Assembly (NCBI GenBank): GCA_034664085.1
Contig: JAXDII010000008.1
Coordinates: 1 to 64,000, forward strand
Length of the DNA: 64,000 nt
DNA from: JACVRW01 sp034664085
GTDB lineage: Bacteria; Actinomycetota; Thermoleophilia; Solirubrobacterales; Thermoleophilaceae
Reading direction: 5' to 3'
The position numbers and the translations under genes are program-made. Below are positions 1-9,600 of this stretch, one piece after another. Position 1 is the stretch's first letter. Each line of letters begins with the position of its first letter. Under the pieces are notes generated by a model, which was not told the origin of the DNA, searched no databases, and saw nothing but the letters and a program-made list of their open reading frames with translations.

Positions 1-2
1 CC

Positions 3-719
3 GGCGGCTGGTTCCTGCACGGCGTGACCCTGACGGTCAACGGTCGGACACTGGTGCGCGACCGGAGCATCGACCGCTGGCTCGAGAACTCCCGCCGCGT
101 ATGGACCGCCTCCGGCCTGGCTCGGGACCACCGCACCGCTGACGTCATCCCGATCTGGCTCCAGCTGCGCGAGGACGACTTCGGCCCCCAGGACACCGGC
201 GACCTCAACCTGTTCGACCGCCACACCTCGCTGCCGATCGCGTACCGGCTCGGCACGGCCGTGAGGCAGCAGGTGACGGGCGGCGCGCGGCTTAGCGGCC
301 GGCTCGCGATGGACAACGGCGACAAGGCGCGGGCGACATACCGCCTCTCCACGTTCGACGTGGACCCGCCTCCGCCGCCGGTTCCGCCCCCTGACAACAC
401 CCCGCCGCCGCAGCCCCCACCAGGGCCGGCGGGCGACGCCGATCTCATCGTCACCAGGCTGACCTTTGGCGATGTCACGGTCAAGAACCAGGGCACCGCG
501 GCCGCTGGGCCGTTTACCGTCACCGTCTACAACGGGGCGGCGGTGCGGGCTTCGGTGCCGTTCGCGGGATTGGCTGTGGGCGCGTCGGCGACCATGACCT
601 ACACGAGCGGCCCGTGTCAGGGCACCTGGGCTGCCGTCGCCGACTCCAGCAACGTGGTCCCGGAGTCCAACGAAGGCAACAACACGAGAGCCAATCTCGA
701 CGAGGCCCCCATCTGCTGA
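3..719 (+). CDS. C-terminal part of a CARDB-domain protein (5' end outside window)
   Basis: The frame is open to the left edge, so the true start lies upstream. About 115 residues of unrecognised sequence are followed by a proline-rich linker (around positions 360-430) and a C-terminal CARDB-like beta-sandwich (residues about 140-230 counted from the GTG at 24). That domain shows the usual pattern of an LTFGDVTVKNQGTA strand and a closing VVPESNEGNN stretch. CARDB domains are extracellular adhesion or assembly modules, so the protein is probably secreted or surface-attached. The N-terminal function cannot be judged from this piece. No gene overlaps downstream, and a small hairpin follows the stop. 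Confidence 0.7.
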   Translation, partial: GGWFLHGVTLTVNGRTLVRDRSIDRWLENSRRVWTASGLARDHRTADVIPIWLQLREDDFGPQDTGDLNLFDRHTSLPIAYRLGTAVRQQVTGGARLSGRLAMDNGDKARATYRLSTFDVDPPPPPVPPPDNTPPPQPPPGPAGDADLIVTRLTFGDVTVKNQGTAAAGPFTVTVYNGAAVRASVPFAGLAVGASATMTYTSGPCQGTWAAVADSSNVVPESNEGNNTRANLDEAPIC

Positions 720-733
720 GGGCGCCTGTGAAG

Positions 734-752
734 GGCTGAGAACACCTCAGCC
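734..752 (+). terminator. Small hairpin after the CARDB gene
   Basis: GGCTGAG, loop AACAC, CTCAGCC: a perfect 7-bp stem 15 bases past the stop codon. No T-tract follows, so termination is only suggested. The rest of 720-898 shows nothing I can name, apart from the leader of the next gene. Confidence 0.3.
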
Positions 753-898
753 GGCAGGCCGCACGGCCCTTCCCGCTGAGCTCGGGGAGGCGCCCTGCGG
801 ATCGGTCGTTCGCGAGCGCCGCCGATCTCCCGCCGCGTAACCCTACGAATGTTGCGGCGACCGACCGGAACGCGCATCAGCCGTCCAATCTGCGCGGC

Positions 899-2473
899 GT
901 GGGGCAACAGTACGCTCGGCCGGTGTTCAGGGGGCTGAGCGGAAGCCGTACGTCGTCAAGTCCGGGTCTGGGCAGGAAATCGCCGCGAGTTGAGCTCCGG
1001 GCGATCAGCAAGCGCTTTCACGGCGTCTCCGCTCTAGAGGACGTTTCGGTGGAAGTCGGCCCCGGCTCCGTCCACGGGCTCGTCGGTGAGAACGGCGCGG
1101 GGAAGTCGACCCTGATGAAGATCACCGGCGGCGTGATCCGGCCGGACTCCGGCGACCTGCTGGTCGACGGGGGAGTCGTCCAGTATCGCTCCCCGCGGGA
1201 TGCCCTGGCAGACGGGATCACCATCATCGCGCAGGAGATCTCGCTCGTGCCCGCGCGGTCGGTCATCGAGAACGTGTTCTTGGGAACCGAGCCGACCCGG
1301 CGCGGCTTTGTCGACGCCGGCCAGCTTCACACCCGCTTTGCAGCGCTCTGCGATCGCGTTGGCTTCGACCTCGATCCGGCCGAGCAGGTCCGCGATCTGA
1401 GGCTTGCCGACCAGCAGAAGGTGGAGATCCTCCGCGCGCTCGCCCGGAATGCGTCCTTCATCATCATGGACGAGCCGACCGCTTCGCTGACGACCGACGA
1501 AGCCCAGACGCTTCTGGCCACCGTCCGGCGCCTCCGCGACGGAGGTGCGTCAGTTGTCTACGTCTCGCACTTCCTGCAGGAAGTTCTCGATATCGCGGAC
1601 ACGGTCACGGTGCTGAAGGACGGGAAGCTCGTCCGGACCGCCCCGGCGCATCGAGAGTCGCAGGAGAGCCTCGTCCGAGCGATGCTCGGCCGGCCTCTGG
1701 CGAGCACGTTTCCGCCCAAGCGACCGCCCGCGGAGACGGCACCGGCGGTGCTCGAGTGCCGGGCGCTTGCGCGCGGACGCGCCGTCCAGGACGGCTCTCT
1801 GACCATTCGCGCGGGAGAGATCCTCGGATTGGCGGGCCTGATCGGATCCGGCCGCTCGGAGCTCGCGCGGCTCATCTTCGGCCTCGACCGGGCGGATGCG
1901 GGGACTGTCTCGGTGAACGGGCAACCGGCGCAGATCCGGCACGCGCGCCACGCCATGAACCTGGGCATCCGGATGATCCCGGAGTCACGCAAGGACCAGG
2001 GCCTGGTGATGGGGCGGTCGAGTGTCGAGAACGTCACGCTGGCCTACCTTCGGGGCCTCAGCTCGGGCCCGCTGATCTCGCTGTCACGCGAGCGTTCGCG
2101 CGCAACCGACGTGCTGTCGAGGCTGGACGTGCGCGGCGAGACGAGGGGCGCGCCCGTTTCGACTCTCTCGGGCGGCAACCAACAGAAGGTCGTCTTCGCC
2201 AAGGCGCTGTTTCAGCCCCCGACGGTGCTCATCGCGGACGAGCCGACTCGTGGCGTCGACGTGGGTGCGAAGGAGAGCATCTACAAGATCCTCGTAGATC
2301 TGGCAGCGCAGGGACTGGCGATAATGCTGATCTCGTCGGACCTGGAAGAGGTACTCGGGCTGGCGCACCGCGTCGCGGTGATGCGAAACGGCCGCTTGGT
2401 GGCCGAGTTTCCGGGTGACGTCGCGGATGCAGAAGTGATGAGCGCGGCGTTCGGCACGAAGGCCGCCAGATGA
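899..2473 (+). CDS. CUT2-family sugar ABC transporter, double ATP-binding protein (RbsA/MglA type)
   Basis: This ATPase powers uptake of a monosaccharide-like solute. It has two nucleotide-binding domains in one chain of 524 residues, the usual size. The first carries Walker A GENGAGKST at residues 63-71, a degenerate signature LADQQ near 170 and Walker B IIMDEPTAS near 187. The second has the degenerate Walker A GLIGSGRSE typical of RbsA-type proteins, signature LSGGNQQK near 424 and Walker B IADEPTRGVDVG. The start is a GTG with no clear ribosome binding site; an in-frame GTG at 923 is the alternative. Its stop overlaps the permease start (ATGA), and the operon continues to the binding protein. 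The substrate is unknown. Confidence 0.93.
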   Translation: MGQQYARPVFRGLSGSRTSSSPGLGRKSPRVELRAISKRFHGVSALEDVSVEVGPGSVHGLVGENGAGKSTLMKITGGVIRPDSGDLLVDGGVVQYRSPRDALADGITIIAQEISLVPARSVIENVFLGTEPTRRGFVDAGQLHTRFAALCDRVGFDLDPAEQVRDLRLADQQKVEILRALARNASFIIMDEPTASLTTDEAQTLLATVRRLRDGGASVVYVSHFLQEVLDIADTVTVLKDGKLVRTAPAHRESQESLVRAMLGRPLASTFPPKRPPAETAPAVLECRALARGRAVQDGSLTIRAGEILGLAGLIGSGRSELARLIFGLDRADAGTVSVNGQPAQIRHARHAMNLGIRMIPESRKDQGLVMGRSSVENVTLAYLRGLSSGPLISLSRERSRATDVLSRLDVRGETRGAPVSTLSGGNQQKVVFAKALFQPPTVLIADEPTRGVDVGAKESIYKILVDLAAQGLAIMLISSDLEEVLGLAHRVAVMRNGRLVAEFPGDVADAEVMSAAFGTKAAR

Positions 2474-3465
2474 GCGCTGTCGAGTTGATGCAGCGCAGGC
2501 CTCGCCTTCCCCTGTCGCCAAAGAAGGCGGGCATGGCGGCGCTGCGCGACTACGGCATCGTGCTGAGCTGCATCGTGCTGTTCGTCGCGCTTTGCTTCGC
2601 GTCGGACGCCTTCTTCACGAAGACCAACCTGCTGAACATCCTGGATCAGTGGTCCGGAGTCGGGATCGCGGCCTGCGGCATCACGCTGGTTCTGATCGTC
2701 AGCGGGTTCGATCTCTCCATTGGTGCGATCTGCGCACTGGGTGGGGTCGTGGCCGCCAAGCTCGCACTGACGCTGGGCGTGGCGCCGGGCCTGCTGCTCG
2801 GCTGCGTCGCGGGGTTGGTCGTCGGTGGGATCAACGGGGCTCTCGTGACCCGTGGCCGGATCAACCCCTTCATAGCGACCCTCGCCACCGGCACGATGGT
2901 TGGCGGCATATCGCTCGCCATCAGCGCGGGCTTTCTGATCACCGTCGACAAGGGCGGCTTCGACGTTCTGGGCCGTGGGCAGCTTCTGGGCCTGAGGTAC
3001 TCGATCTGGATGCTCGTGGCATCCATGGTCGTCACCGGCGTGGTCCTGCACCGATCGAGGTTCGGCCGCTATGTCTACGCGGTAGGCGGAAACCCCGAGG
3101 CGGCCCGCTTGTCGGGCATTCGGGTCGGCCTCGTGCAGGGAACGGCCTACGCGGTCGCCGGACTCACCGCCGCCGTGGCCGGCGTGATCGCGGCCTCCCG
3201 TGTCTCTACCGGGCAAGCGGATGCGGGGGGCTTCAACTTTCTGTTCGACGTCTACTCGGCGGTGATCGTCGGTGGGACGTCCGTGTCCGGTGGTGAAGGC
3301 GCAATCTGGCGCACCGCAGTCGGCGTGCTCTTGCTCGCGATGATCCGAAATGGGTTCAACCTGCTCGGAATCAGCACGGTGTACCAGTCGATTCTGTTGG
3401 GGGCGATCATCCTCGCCGCGGTCAGTCTCGATGTGTGGTCACGTGCGCGAACGACAGCCAGCTGA
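2470..3465 (+). CDS. CUT2-family ABC transporter permease (RbsC type)
   Basis: The protein has 331 residues with about ten hydrophobic segments. It carries the family hallmark in the central region (VSGFDLSIGAICALGG near residue 80, the EAA-like INGALVTRGRINPFIATLAT near 120) and a C-terminal GGTSVSGGEGAIWRT loop. It forms the membrane channel of the transporter encoded by its neighbours. The start overlaps the ATPase stop by four bases (ATGA), indicating translational coupling. Confidence 0.93.
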   Translation: MSAVELMQRRPRLPLSPKKAGMAALRDYGIVLSCIVLFVALCFASDAFFTKTNLLNILDQWSGVGIAACGITLVLIVSGFDLSIGAICALGGVVAAKLALTLGVAPGLLLGCVAGLVVGGINGALVTRGRINPFIATLATGTMVGGISLAISAGFLITVDKGGFDVLGRGQLLGLRYSIWMLVASMVVTGVVLHRSRFGRYVYAVGGNPEAARLSGIRVGLVQGTAYAVAGLTAAVAGVIAASRVSTGQADAGGFNFLFDVYSAVIVGGTSVSGGEGAIWRTAVGVLLLAMIRNGFNLLGISTVYQSILLGAIILAAVSLDVWSRARTTAS

Positions 3466-3503
3466 ATAACGGTGAAAATAGTACGAGATAGGAGACGAAC
3501 CTG

Positions 3504-4565
3504 GTGAACCTGCGTAAATGGGTGTCTGTGTCGTGTGTCATGTTGGTGGCGATGGTCGCGCTGGCGGCGTGCGGGGGCGGAGGGGACGACGATGCCTCCG
3601 AAAGCACCCCGTCGGCCGACGCGCCGGCGGGCGACTCCAAGAAGAAGGTCCGGCTGGCATACGTGGCAGCGCAGGCGAACAGCGTGTTCAAGTCGATCTA
3701 TGACGGCGTCGACGAGATCGCGCAGGCGGATGGCGCGGTCGAGATCGATCGGCTGGATACGGGGTTCGATCCGACGAAGCAGTTCTCCGTGATGCAGGAC
3801 GCCATCGCATCGGGCAGGTACGACGGCATGATCGTGGTCCCCCTCGATGCAGTGGGCCTCGTCCCGCAGGCTGAGGCGGCCGTGGCTGCGGACATCGCGC
3901 TCGTGAACGTCAACAGCCAGTTTGGGGACAGCTTCGTCACGGTCGATCCGCAGGTCGAGGGCCAGGTCGGAAGCGTCCTTCAGACGATCGAGAACATCGG
4001 GACGGGTCAAGCAGAGCTGATCATCGGTGCGTGCAAGGACGTCGATCCGTGCAAGGTCGGTTGGATCGCAGGGGACGCCAAGCTGCCGTTCGAGGTGTAC
4101 GAGCGCAAGGTCCGCGAAGGGCTGGTGGCCAAGCACGACAACATCGAGCTCGTCACGTTCCTGGACGGTGGCGCCTACCTCACCGAGGAGGGCTACAAGA
4201 TCGCGCAGGATCTGCTTCAGGCGCATCCCGACGTGAACGTGATCGCAACGGCCGGGGATCAGATGGCGAGGGGCGCCGAGCTCGCCCTGAAGGACATCGG
4301 TCGCCTTGACGAGATCAAGATCACCGGCGAGGGGTCGTCGAAGTACGGCGTCAAGGCCGTCCGGGACGGCCGTTGGTACGGGACGGTGACCTACGCGCCG
4401 CTCGAGACCGGTCGTGTCGCCGCTGACCTGGCGATCCGCGCGGCCCGCGGCGAGGAGGTCAGCGTCGGCGTGAATCCGGTGGAAGAGGCCGGATTCCCGC
4501 TGACGTTCAACGAGGACAACCTGGAGGAGTTCCCCGCCGACTTCGCCGGCGAATGGGATACCTGA
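3504..4565 (+). CDS. Sugar-binding lipoprotein of the CUT2 transporter (RbsB type)
   Basis: This is the extracellular solute receptor of the upstream ATPase and permease. The N-terminus is a lipoprotein signal with lipobox LAAC (Cys near residue 24) and a Gly/Asp-rich linker. A Peripla_BP_4-type fold follows, beginning KVRLAYVAAQANSVF and including SGRYDGMIVVPLDAVGL, at 353 residues in total. The GTG start has GGAG nine bases upstream. The gene order ATPase-permease-binding protein is common for this family. The ligand is unknown; I see no dedicated catabolic gene next to the operon. Confidence 0.92.
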   Translation: MNLRKWVSVSCVMLVAMVALAACGGGGDDDASESTPSADAPAGDSKKKVRLAYVAAQANSVFKSIYDGVDEIAQADGAVEIDRLDTGFDPTKQFSVMQDAIASGRYDGMIVVPLDAVGLVPQAEAAVAADIALVNVNSQFGDSFVTVDPQVEGQVGSVLQTIENIGTGQAELIIGACKDVDPCKVGWIAGDAKLPFEVYERKVREGLVAKHDNIELVTFLDGGAYLTEEGYKIAQDLLQAHPDVNVIATAGDQMARGAELALKDIGRLDEIKITGEGSSKYGVKAVRDGRWYGTVTYAPLETGRVAADLAIRAARGEEVSVGVNPVEEAGFPLTFNEDNLEEFPADFAGEWDT

Positions 4566-4566
4566 A

Positions 4567-5898
4567 CTAGCGGGAAGCTCGCCCGGTGCCCTCGACATCG
4601 AGGGCACCGGGCTGCTCCGACGCACGCCACCCCTCGCCTCGCAGGCGGGCGAGCTTGAGGCCCAGGTGCAGCATGAGGCGGTCCTCCCCCCGGCTGAGGT
4701 TCACGCCGGCCAGCTTCTCTATGCGACGGAGCCGATGCCACAGGCTCGTGCGATGCACATAGAGCGCGGCCGCCGTGGCCTGGACGTCCCCGGCGTTGTC
4801 GAGGAAGGACTCGAGCGTCGCAACGAGAGAGTGATGACGCGGGTCGTCGATGAGTGACTGCAAGCCGGCATGAAGCTCCGTTGCGCCGAGCTGATCGAGG
4901 GGCAGGCTCACCAGCAGCCGGTAGATGCCCAGGTCGTCCCATTCGACGACGTGGCCAAAGCTCGAGACGGCTTCGGCGACGTCGAGCGCGCGAACGGCCT
5001 GGCGATACGAGACCACCGTTTCCCCCAGGCTCTTGGCGATGCCGCCAACCGAGACGATGCCGCCCTGGAGCTCGCTCTGAAGCAGCTCGGCAAAGGACCT
5101 GATTCCTTGCGACCGCAGCTTTGGCTCTGCAAGGGAGACGAGGAGCAGCGCGTGTCCTGGGCGCAGCAGGTGCAGGCCATGCTTCGGCGCCAGCTGGCGG
5201 CGGATGCGCGCAAGCGCCGTGTCGAGGGCGAGCTGCTTTGCCTCCGGCGAGATCGTCGCGGACGGGTCGGTGATGCGCAGAGCCAGGACGGCGAAGGGGC
5301 CGTCCGGAGTTATCAGGCCGAGTTGACCGGCCTGGGCGAGAGCGTGCTCTCGTACCTCCGCATCCTGGGATAGGACGTCCCGGAGGAACTCTCGCTCGGC
5401 CGCTCTGTCGAGATCGCGCAGGAGAAGCTCTCGGTATAGGACGATCGCGGCCTCGCGGCCGAAGGCAGCTGCCCGCTCGATGTCGTCGGTGGTGAGAGTT
5501 CCATCCGCATCGATGAGCCACATATGGCCCAACAGGTGCTCGTAGCAGTTGATGGGAATGCACACGCGCGGCAGAAGGCCGAGCTCCTCGCTCCCGGAGA
5601 CGGCGACCGGCCCGCTGCTCGTCCCCACCCCGTGGTCGCGAAACCATTGAATGACCTCGCGCTGGAACGGCTGCCGCAGGACCGAGGCCAAGCGGACCTC
5701 ATCCACTTCGTCGCGTTGGTGTTCGGTGTACGCGAGCAGGCGCAGCTGACGATCGTCGATCGCGACAGGGCGTCCCAACACCAGTCCGGCCTCGTCCACG
5801 ATGTCCTGGAGGCGTCGCTGGCTGCCGCTCGCCGTCAGATGCTCAGCCGCGAGTGACCCTCCCGCCACCTGCTCACCCATGGCTGACCCATTTTTCAT
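4567..5898 (-). CDS. PucR/CdaR-family transcriptional regulator
   Basis: The 443-residue protein has a PucR-type C-terminal helix-turn-helix at about 375-430 (AGDVQATAAALYVHRTSLWHR, then LRRIEKLAGVNLSRGEDRLML). Before it lies a GGDEF-like, CdaR-type middle region and a ligand-sensing N-terminal half without a recognisable PUR domain. Members of this family usually activate nearby catabolic or transport genes. The stop codon is separated by one base from the stop of the convergent binding-protein gene, so regulation of that ABC operon is the natural guess. Start choice is uncertain: ATG at 5898 or an in-frame ATG at 5880, both with weak ribosome binding sites. Confidence 0.88.
   Translation of the reverse strand: MKNGSAMGEQVAGGSLAAEHLTASGSQRRLQDIVDEAGLVLGRPVAIDDRQLRLLAYTEHQRDEVDEVRLASVLRQPFQREVIQWFRDHGVGTSSGPVAVSGSEELGLLPRVCIPINCYEHLLGHMWLIDADGTLTTDDIERAAAFGREAAIVLYRELLLRDLDRAAEREFLRDVLSQDAEVREHALAQAGQLGLITPDGPFAVLALRITDPSATISPEAKQLALDTALARIRRQLAPKHGLHLLRPGHALLLVSLAEPKLRSQGIRSFAELLQSELQGGIVSVGGIAKSLGETVVSYRQAVRALDVAEAVSSFGHVVEWDDLGIYRLLVSLPLDQLGATELHAGLQSLIDDPRHHSLVATLESFLDNAGDVQATAAALYVHRTSLWHRLRRIEKLAGVNLSRGEDRLMLHLGLKLARLRGEGWRASEQPGALDVEGTGRASR
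4581..4612 (+). terminator. Strong hairpin, probable terminator of the CUT2 operon
   Basis: Two perfect 15-base arms (GCCCGGTGCCCTCGA and its complement) separated by CA lie 15 bases after the binding-protein stop. The structure sits inside the last codons of the convergent PucR gene, so one sequence both codes for that protein's tail and folds in either transcript. There is no T-run on the plus strand. Confidence 0.7.
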
Positions 5899-5994
5899 CG
5901 CGCCAAGCTATCGAACCACTCGGTACCGAAGGTGAGCTGCCGTGCCGGTATCGAGAGCGTGGATCGGCTCGAGCTGCATTCGGGCAGCTCGCGT

Positions 5995-6636
5995 TTACCT
6001 GTGCGACGAACGAGGCGCGCCGATTTCGACATCGAGTGGACTCCGCGTTCGAGCGACGGTCCGCAGGGTCGCCGGGAGCTCGTTCTGGTCAACCTTGGCC
6101 GCTCTGAGCGCCTCTTCCCAGCTGAGGAAGTCCTGCTGGCGCCCGACGAGCCCGCCGTGCATCTCGTACAACGATGCCCATTCCGACTCGAGCTCCACGC
6201 CGCTTCCCCGACCCCGGAGGCTGATGGCGGTCAACACGACGAGCACGTTCCCCAGGTCGAGGACCCAGGCGGGCGCCATGTCCCACCGTCCCCAGTCCTC
6301 GAACGTATCCGCGTAGGCCCTGCCCAGGGCGTCGCGCCCGCGGATCGTTCCGGGCATGCCGAGGGCTTGGATTCCCGCCGGAGCGACGTACTCGATGTCG
6401 CTGGCGAACGCCACGAGAACCCGCTCGAAGTCTCCCCGGTTGAACGCTGGAAACGAGGAGGCGACCGAGCGCCCCAGCAGCGCCTGCCTCAACCGCGAGC
6501 GCGGCTGCAGCCGCATCACGAGCGCTGAAAGCCGCCGGTACACGACGGGAAAGCGCATGAACAGACGCTCGTCAAGGGTTCGCGAGCGGCTCGGTGATCC
6601 CGCGAAGTCGACACGAAACGCGACGACCTTCCCCAT
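5995..6636 (-). CDS. SnoaL-like / NTF2-fold protein
   Basis: The 213-residue protein resembles the NTF2/SnoaL superfamily in its centre: FPAFNRGDFERVLVAFASDIEYVAPAGI, then MPGTIRGRDALGRAYADTFEDWG and a WVLDLGNVLVVLT strand. Such small cone-shaped barrels serve as cyclases, isomerases or ligand-binding proteins, so a specific reaction cannot be assigned. It carries an N-terminal extension of about 50 residues. I prefer the ATG at 6636 over the GTG at 6648, because a TAGTGT -10-like box (6645-6650, minus strand) would place transcription initiation almost at that ATG. Confidence 0.7.
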   Translation of the reverse strand: MGKVVAFRVDFAGSPSRSRTLDERLFMRFPVVYRRLSALVMRLQPRSRLRQALLGRSVASSFPAFNRGDFERVLVAFASDIEYVAPAGIQALGMPGTIRGRDALGRAYADTFEDWGRWDMAPAWVLDLGNVLVVLTAISLRGRGSGVELESEWASLYEMHGGLVGRQQDFLSWEEALRAAKVDQNELPATLRTVARTRSPLDVEIGAPRSSHR

Positions 6637-6660
6637 CGAGCCGCACACTACCGCGACTGT

Positions 6661-9600
6661 TCAGCGCTGAGAGCCCGCCGCCAGCGCCCTGCACCGCGCC
6701 TCGTCGAGCGGCTGGCCCGCCGCGCCGAACCCCGCGGCGGCAGTACGGAAGTGTTCGCCTGCGGCGGCGGTGTCGCCGGTGGCCTGGGCGCGGTGGCCCT
6801 TGACCTCGTCGAGTGCCGCGTACCAGGCGGGCAGGCGCATCACCACCGTCGCGAGGTACTCCGACGCCTGTTCCCATTCCGCCGCCCGCTCGAGGTCTCC
6901 CGCGCGCGCGGCCGCGATCGCGGCCGGGACGGCGAGCGTGATCCGGCAGCCGGGGCAGGTCTCCACGGGCCCCCGCACGGCGGCCTCTGCCTCCTCGAGC
7001 GCGGCGAGGCCGGAGGCCGCGTCGGGGGCTGCGGCAACCCGCGTTCCGTAGATGCGGTCGAGCAGATGGAAGCCGACATCGGACTCGCGGGCGACCGCGA
7101 GCGCCTCGTCGAGCAGCGCGCCGGCTTCCGCATGGCGGCCGCGGTGGAGCGCGACCTCGGCCCGCCGCTGCAGCCCGAAGGACTCGCCCGTCCCGGCTCC
7201 AATCTCGCGGTGCAGCGCCACCCCGGCGGCGAGGTCCTCGTCGGCGTCGTCGAGCTGCCCGGCGAGCAGCTTGGCCTCGCCCCGGATCGTGACCGCGAAC
7301 GCCCGGCCGCGCGCCGCCCCGAGCCGCTCGGCCTCCGCCTCCAGGGAGTCGGCGAACGCGATCACGTCGGGGTAGGGCCGCGCGCCGTAGAGGAGCCTCT
7401 GCGTGATGCAGAGCTGACCGTCGAAGACGCTGACGGCGAGCTTCGGCAGCGCGTGTGTCTCGTGCAGGTCGGCGCGCACGCTGCCGCGCAGCTCCCCGCG
7501 GGCGTGCTCGGCGGCCGCCCGGGCCCACGAGGCCACGACGACGGCGGCGGGGTCGCCCGACTGCAGGGCCAATTGGCGGGCCTCGGCGACCTTTGCCGCC
7601 CCCAGCTCCGGATCGGCGAACCCGAGCGCCGCGGCTCCGCAGAGCGCGAGCGCGTGGGCCAGGCGTCCGTCAAGCGTCTCGGGCTCGACGCCTTCGAGCA
7701 CCTTGAGGGCACCCGGCGGATCGCCGCGCTTGACCTGGGCGAGGGCCTGCTTCGCCCTGAGCTCGTGCGACGCCGGTTCGCCGACGATGCGTGCCGCGGC
7801 GGCGTATGCCGCCGGCGCGTCGTTGTCCCCGACCGCGTCGAGCGCTTCCGCTCGCACGCAGAGCGCCTCGTTGTGTTCCGGCTCGTGATCGAGTAGGGAT
7901 TCGAGGTGAACTAGCGCGTCGGCGAACGCCCCGAGCTTCACCGCCTGTCGCGCGGCGGCGAGGAGCCAGTCGCGGGCCTCGTCGGGCCGGCCGCCGGCGA
8001 GCCAGTGCCGGGCGATCGGTCCCGGTGCCCCGTCGGCATCCGCGAGCCGCCGCGCCGTGTCGCGGTGGACCGCCAGCCTCTGGTGCGGCGCGAGCTGCTC
8101 GACCAGCGCCTGGCGCACCAGCTCGTGCCGGAACCGGTAGTGCCCCCCGGAGACGACCAGGACGCCGGCGTCGAGCGCGACGTCGAGCAGCGCGAAGGCC
8201 TCGGCCTCGGACGCGCCGGTCAGCGCCACGACGTCGTTGGGATCGAGATCGTCGCCCGCCAGCGCCAGCCGCCGCAGCGTCGCCACCGTGGCCTCGTCGA
8301 GATCGAGGAACCTGGCCGCGATGGCATCCCGAGCCGTCGCGACGAGCGCCGGGACACCCGCGACGGCGCTGCGGGCGAGCTCGAGCGTCAGGAACGGATT
8401 GCCCTCCGCGAGGTCGACGATCCGTTCAACGACCTCCTCACCCCGCGGCATCGGCGCGCCCGCCGCCACGAGCGCGGCCGCATCCTCGCGATCGAGGGGC
8501 TCGAGGTCGATCTCCGCGGCCCTGCCACCCAGCGCCAGCCGTGCCACGCCTCGGGTCAGGGCGTCGGGTGCCGGCTCGGGGCGGTATGCGAGCACGGCCA
8601 GGAGCGGGCTCCCCGAGGCGGAGCCGAGGTGCTGGAGCACGTCGATCGTGGCCTCGTCGGCGAGGTGCGCGTCGTCGACGATCAGCGCCACCGGGTCGCC
8701 ATCGCCGGCGGCCATCAGCAGGCGCCGCAGCGCACCGATCACCTGGTGGCGAGTGAGCGGCTGCTCCTGGCGCGCGTCCGGCGAGGTGAGCTCCGCCAGC
8801 ACCGCGCGGCCCCGGGCGCCGAGCGCTTCCAGCAGCGCCTGGTCACGAGCTTGGAGCTGCTCGGCCACGCCGGCCAGGGGGGCGTACGGGCCGCCCGCCT
8901 CGGTGGCCGCGACGGTGATCACCGTCCACTGCTCGTCCCGTGCCACCCGCGCCAACTCGCGGCAGAAGGCCGACTTGCCGATCCCGCCCGGCCCCCGCAC
9001 GGCAAGCACTCGCAGTTCGCCGACCCGCTCGGACCGCAGCAGGGCCGTCGCCTCCGCCAGCTCGAGCTGGCGGCCGACGAAGGCGGGATCGCTGATCCCC
9101 AGCCCCGCGACGCACTCGTCGTAGATGGCCTGCGTCTCGTCGCTCGGCCCGAGGCCGAGCTCGCTGCGCAGGGCGGTGCGCAGCCGCCCGTACCAGCGGA
9201 TCGCGGCGGGCCGGCTGCCGGCCTCCAGCTCCTGCCGCATCAGCTCGCGGCAGGCCGGCTCGTCGGTCGGCTCGATTCCCACGAGCCGCTCCCACTGCCC
9301 GGCGCGTCGCAGCAAGTCGACACACAACGACCGCAGTCGCTCCCGCGGCGTCTGGGTCCAGTCCTCGTACAGAGCCTCCGGGAGCAGATCGGCGGTGTAG
9401 GCCGAGGCGGCGTCGGCACAGGCCGCCGCGCCGCCGCCGGCCAGGGCGGCACGGGCCTGAGCCTCGAAGTGGCCGGCATCGGTGTCGACCGGCCGGGATG
9501 GGAACAGGGCGACCTGGCCGCCGCGGAGCACGACCGCGTCCGGGCTTGCGAGTGCCTGCCTCGCGTGGTGGGCGGCCTTGCGCAGGTTCGCGGCGCCGGC

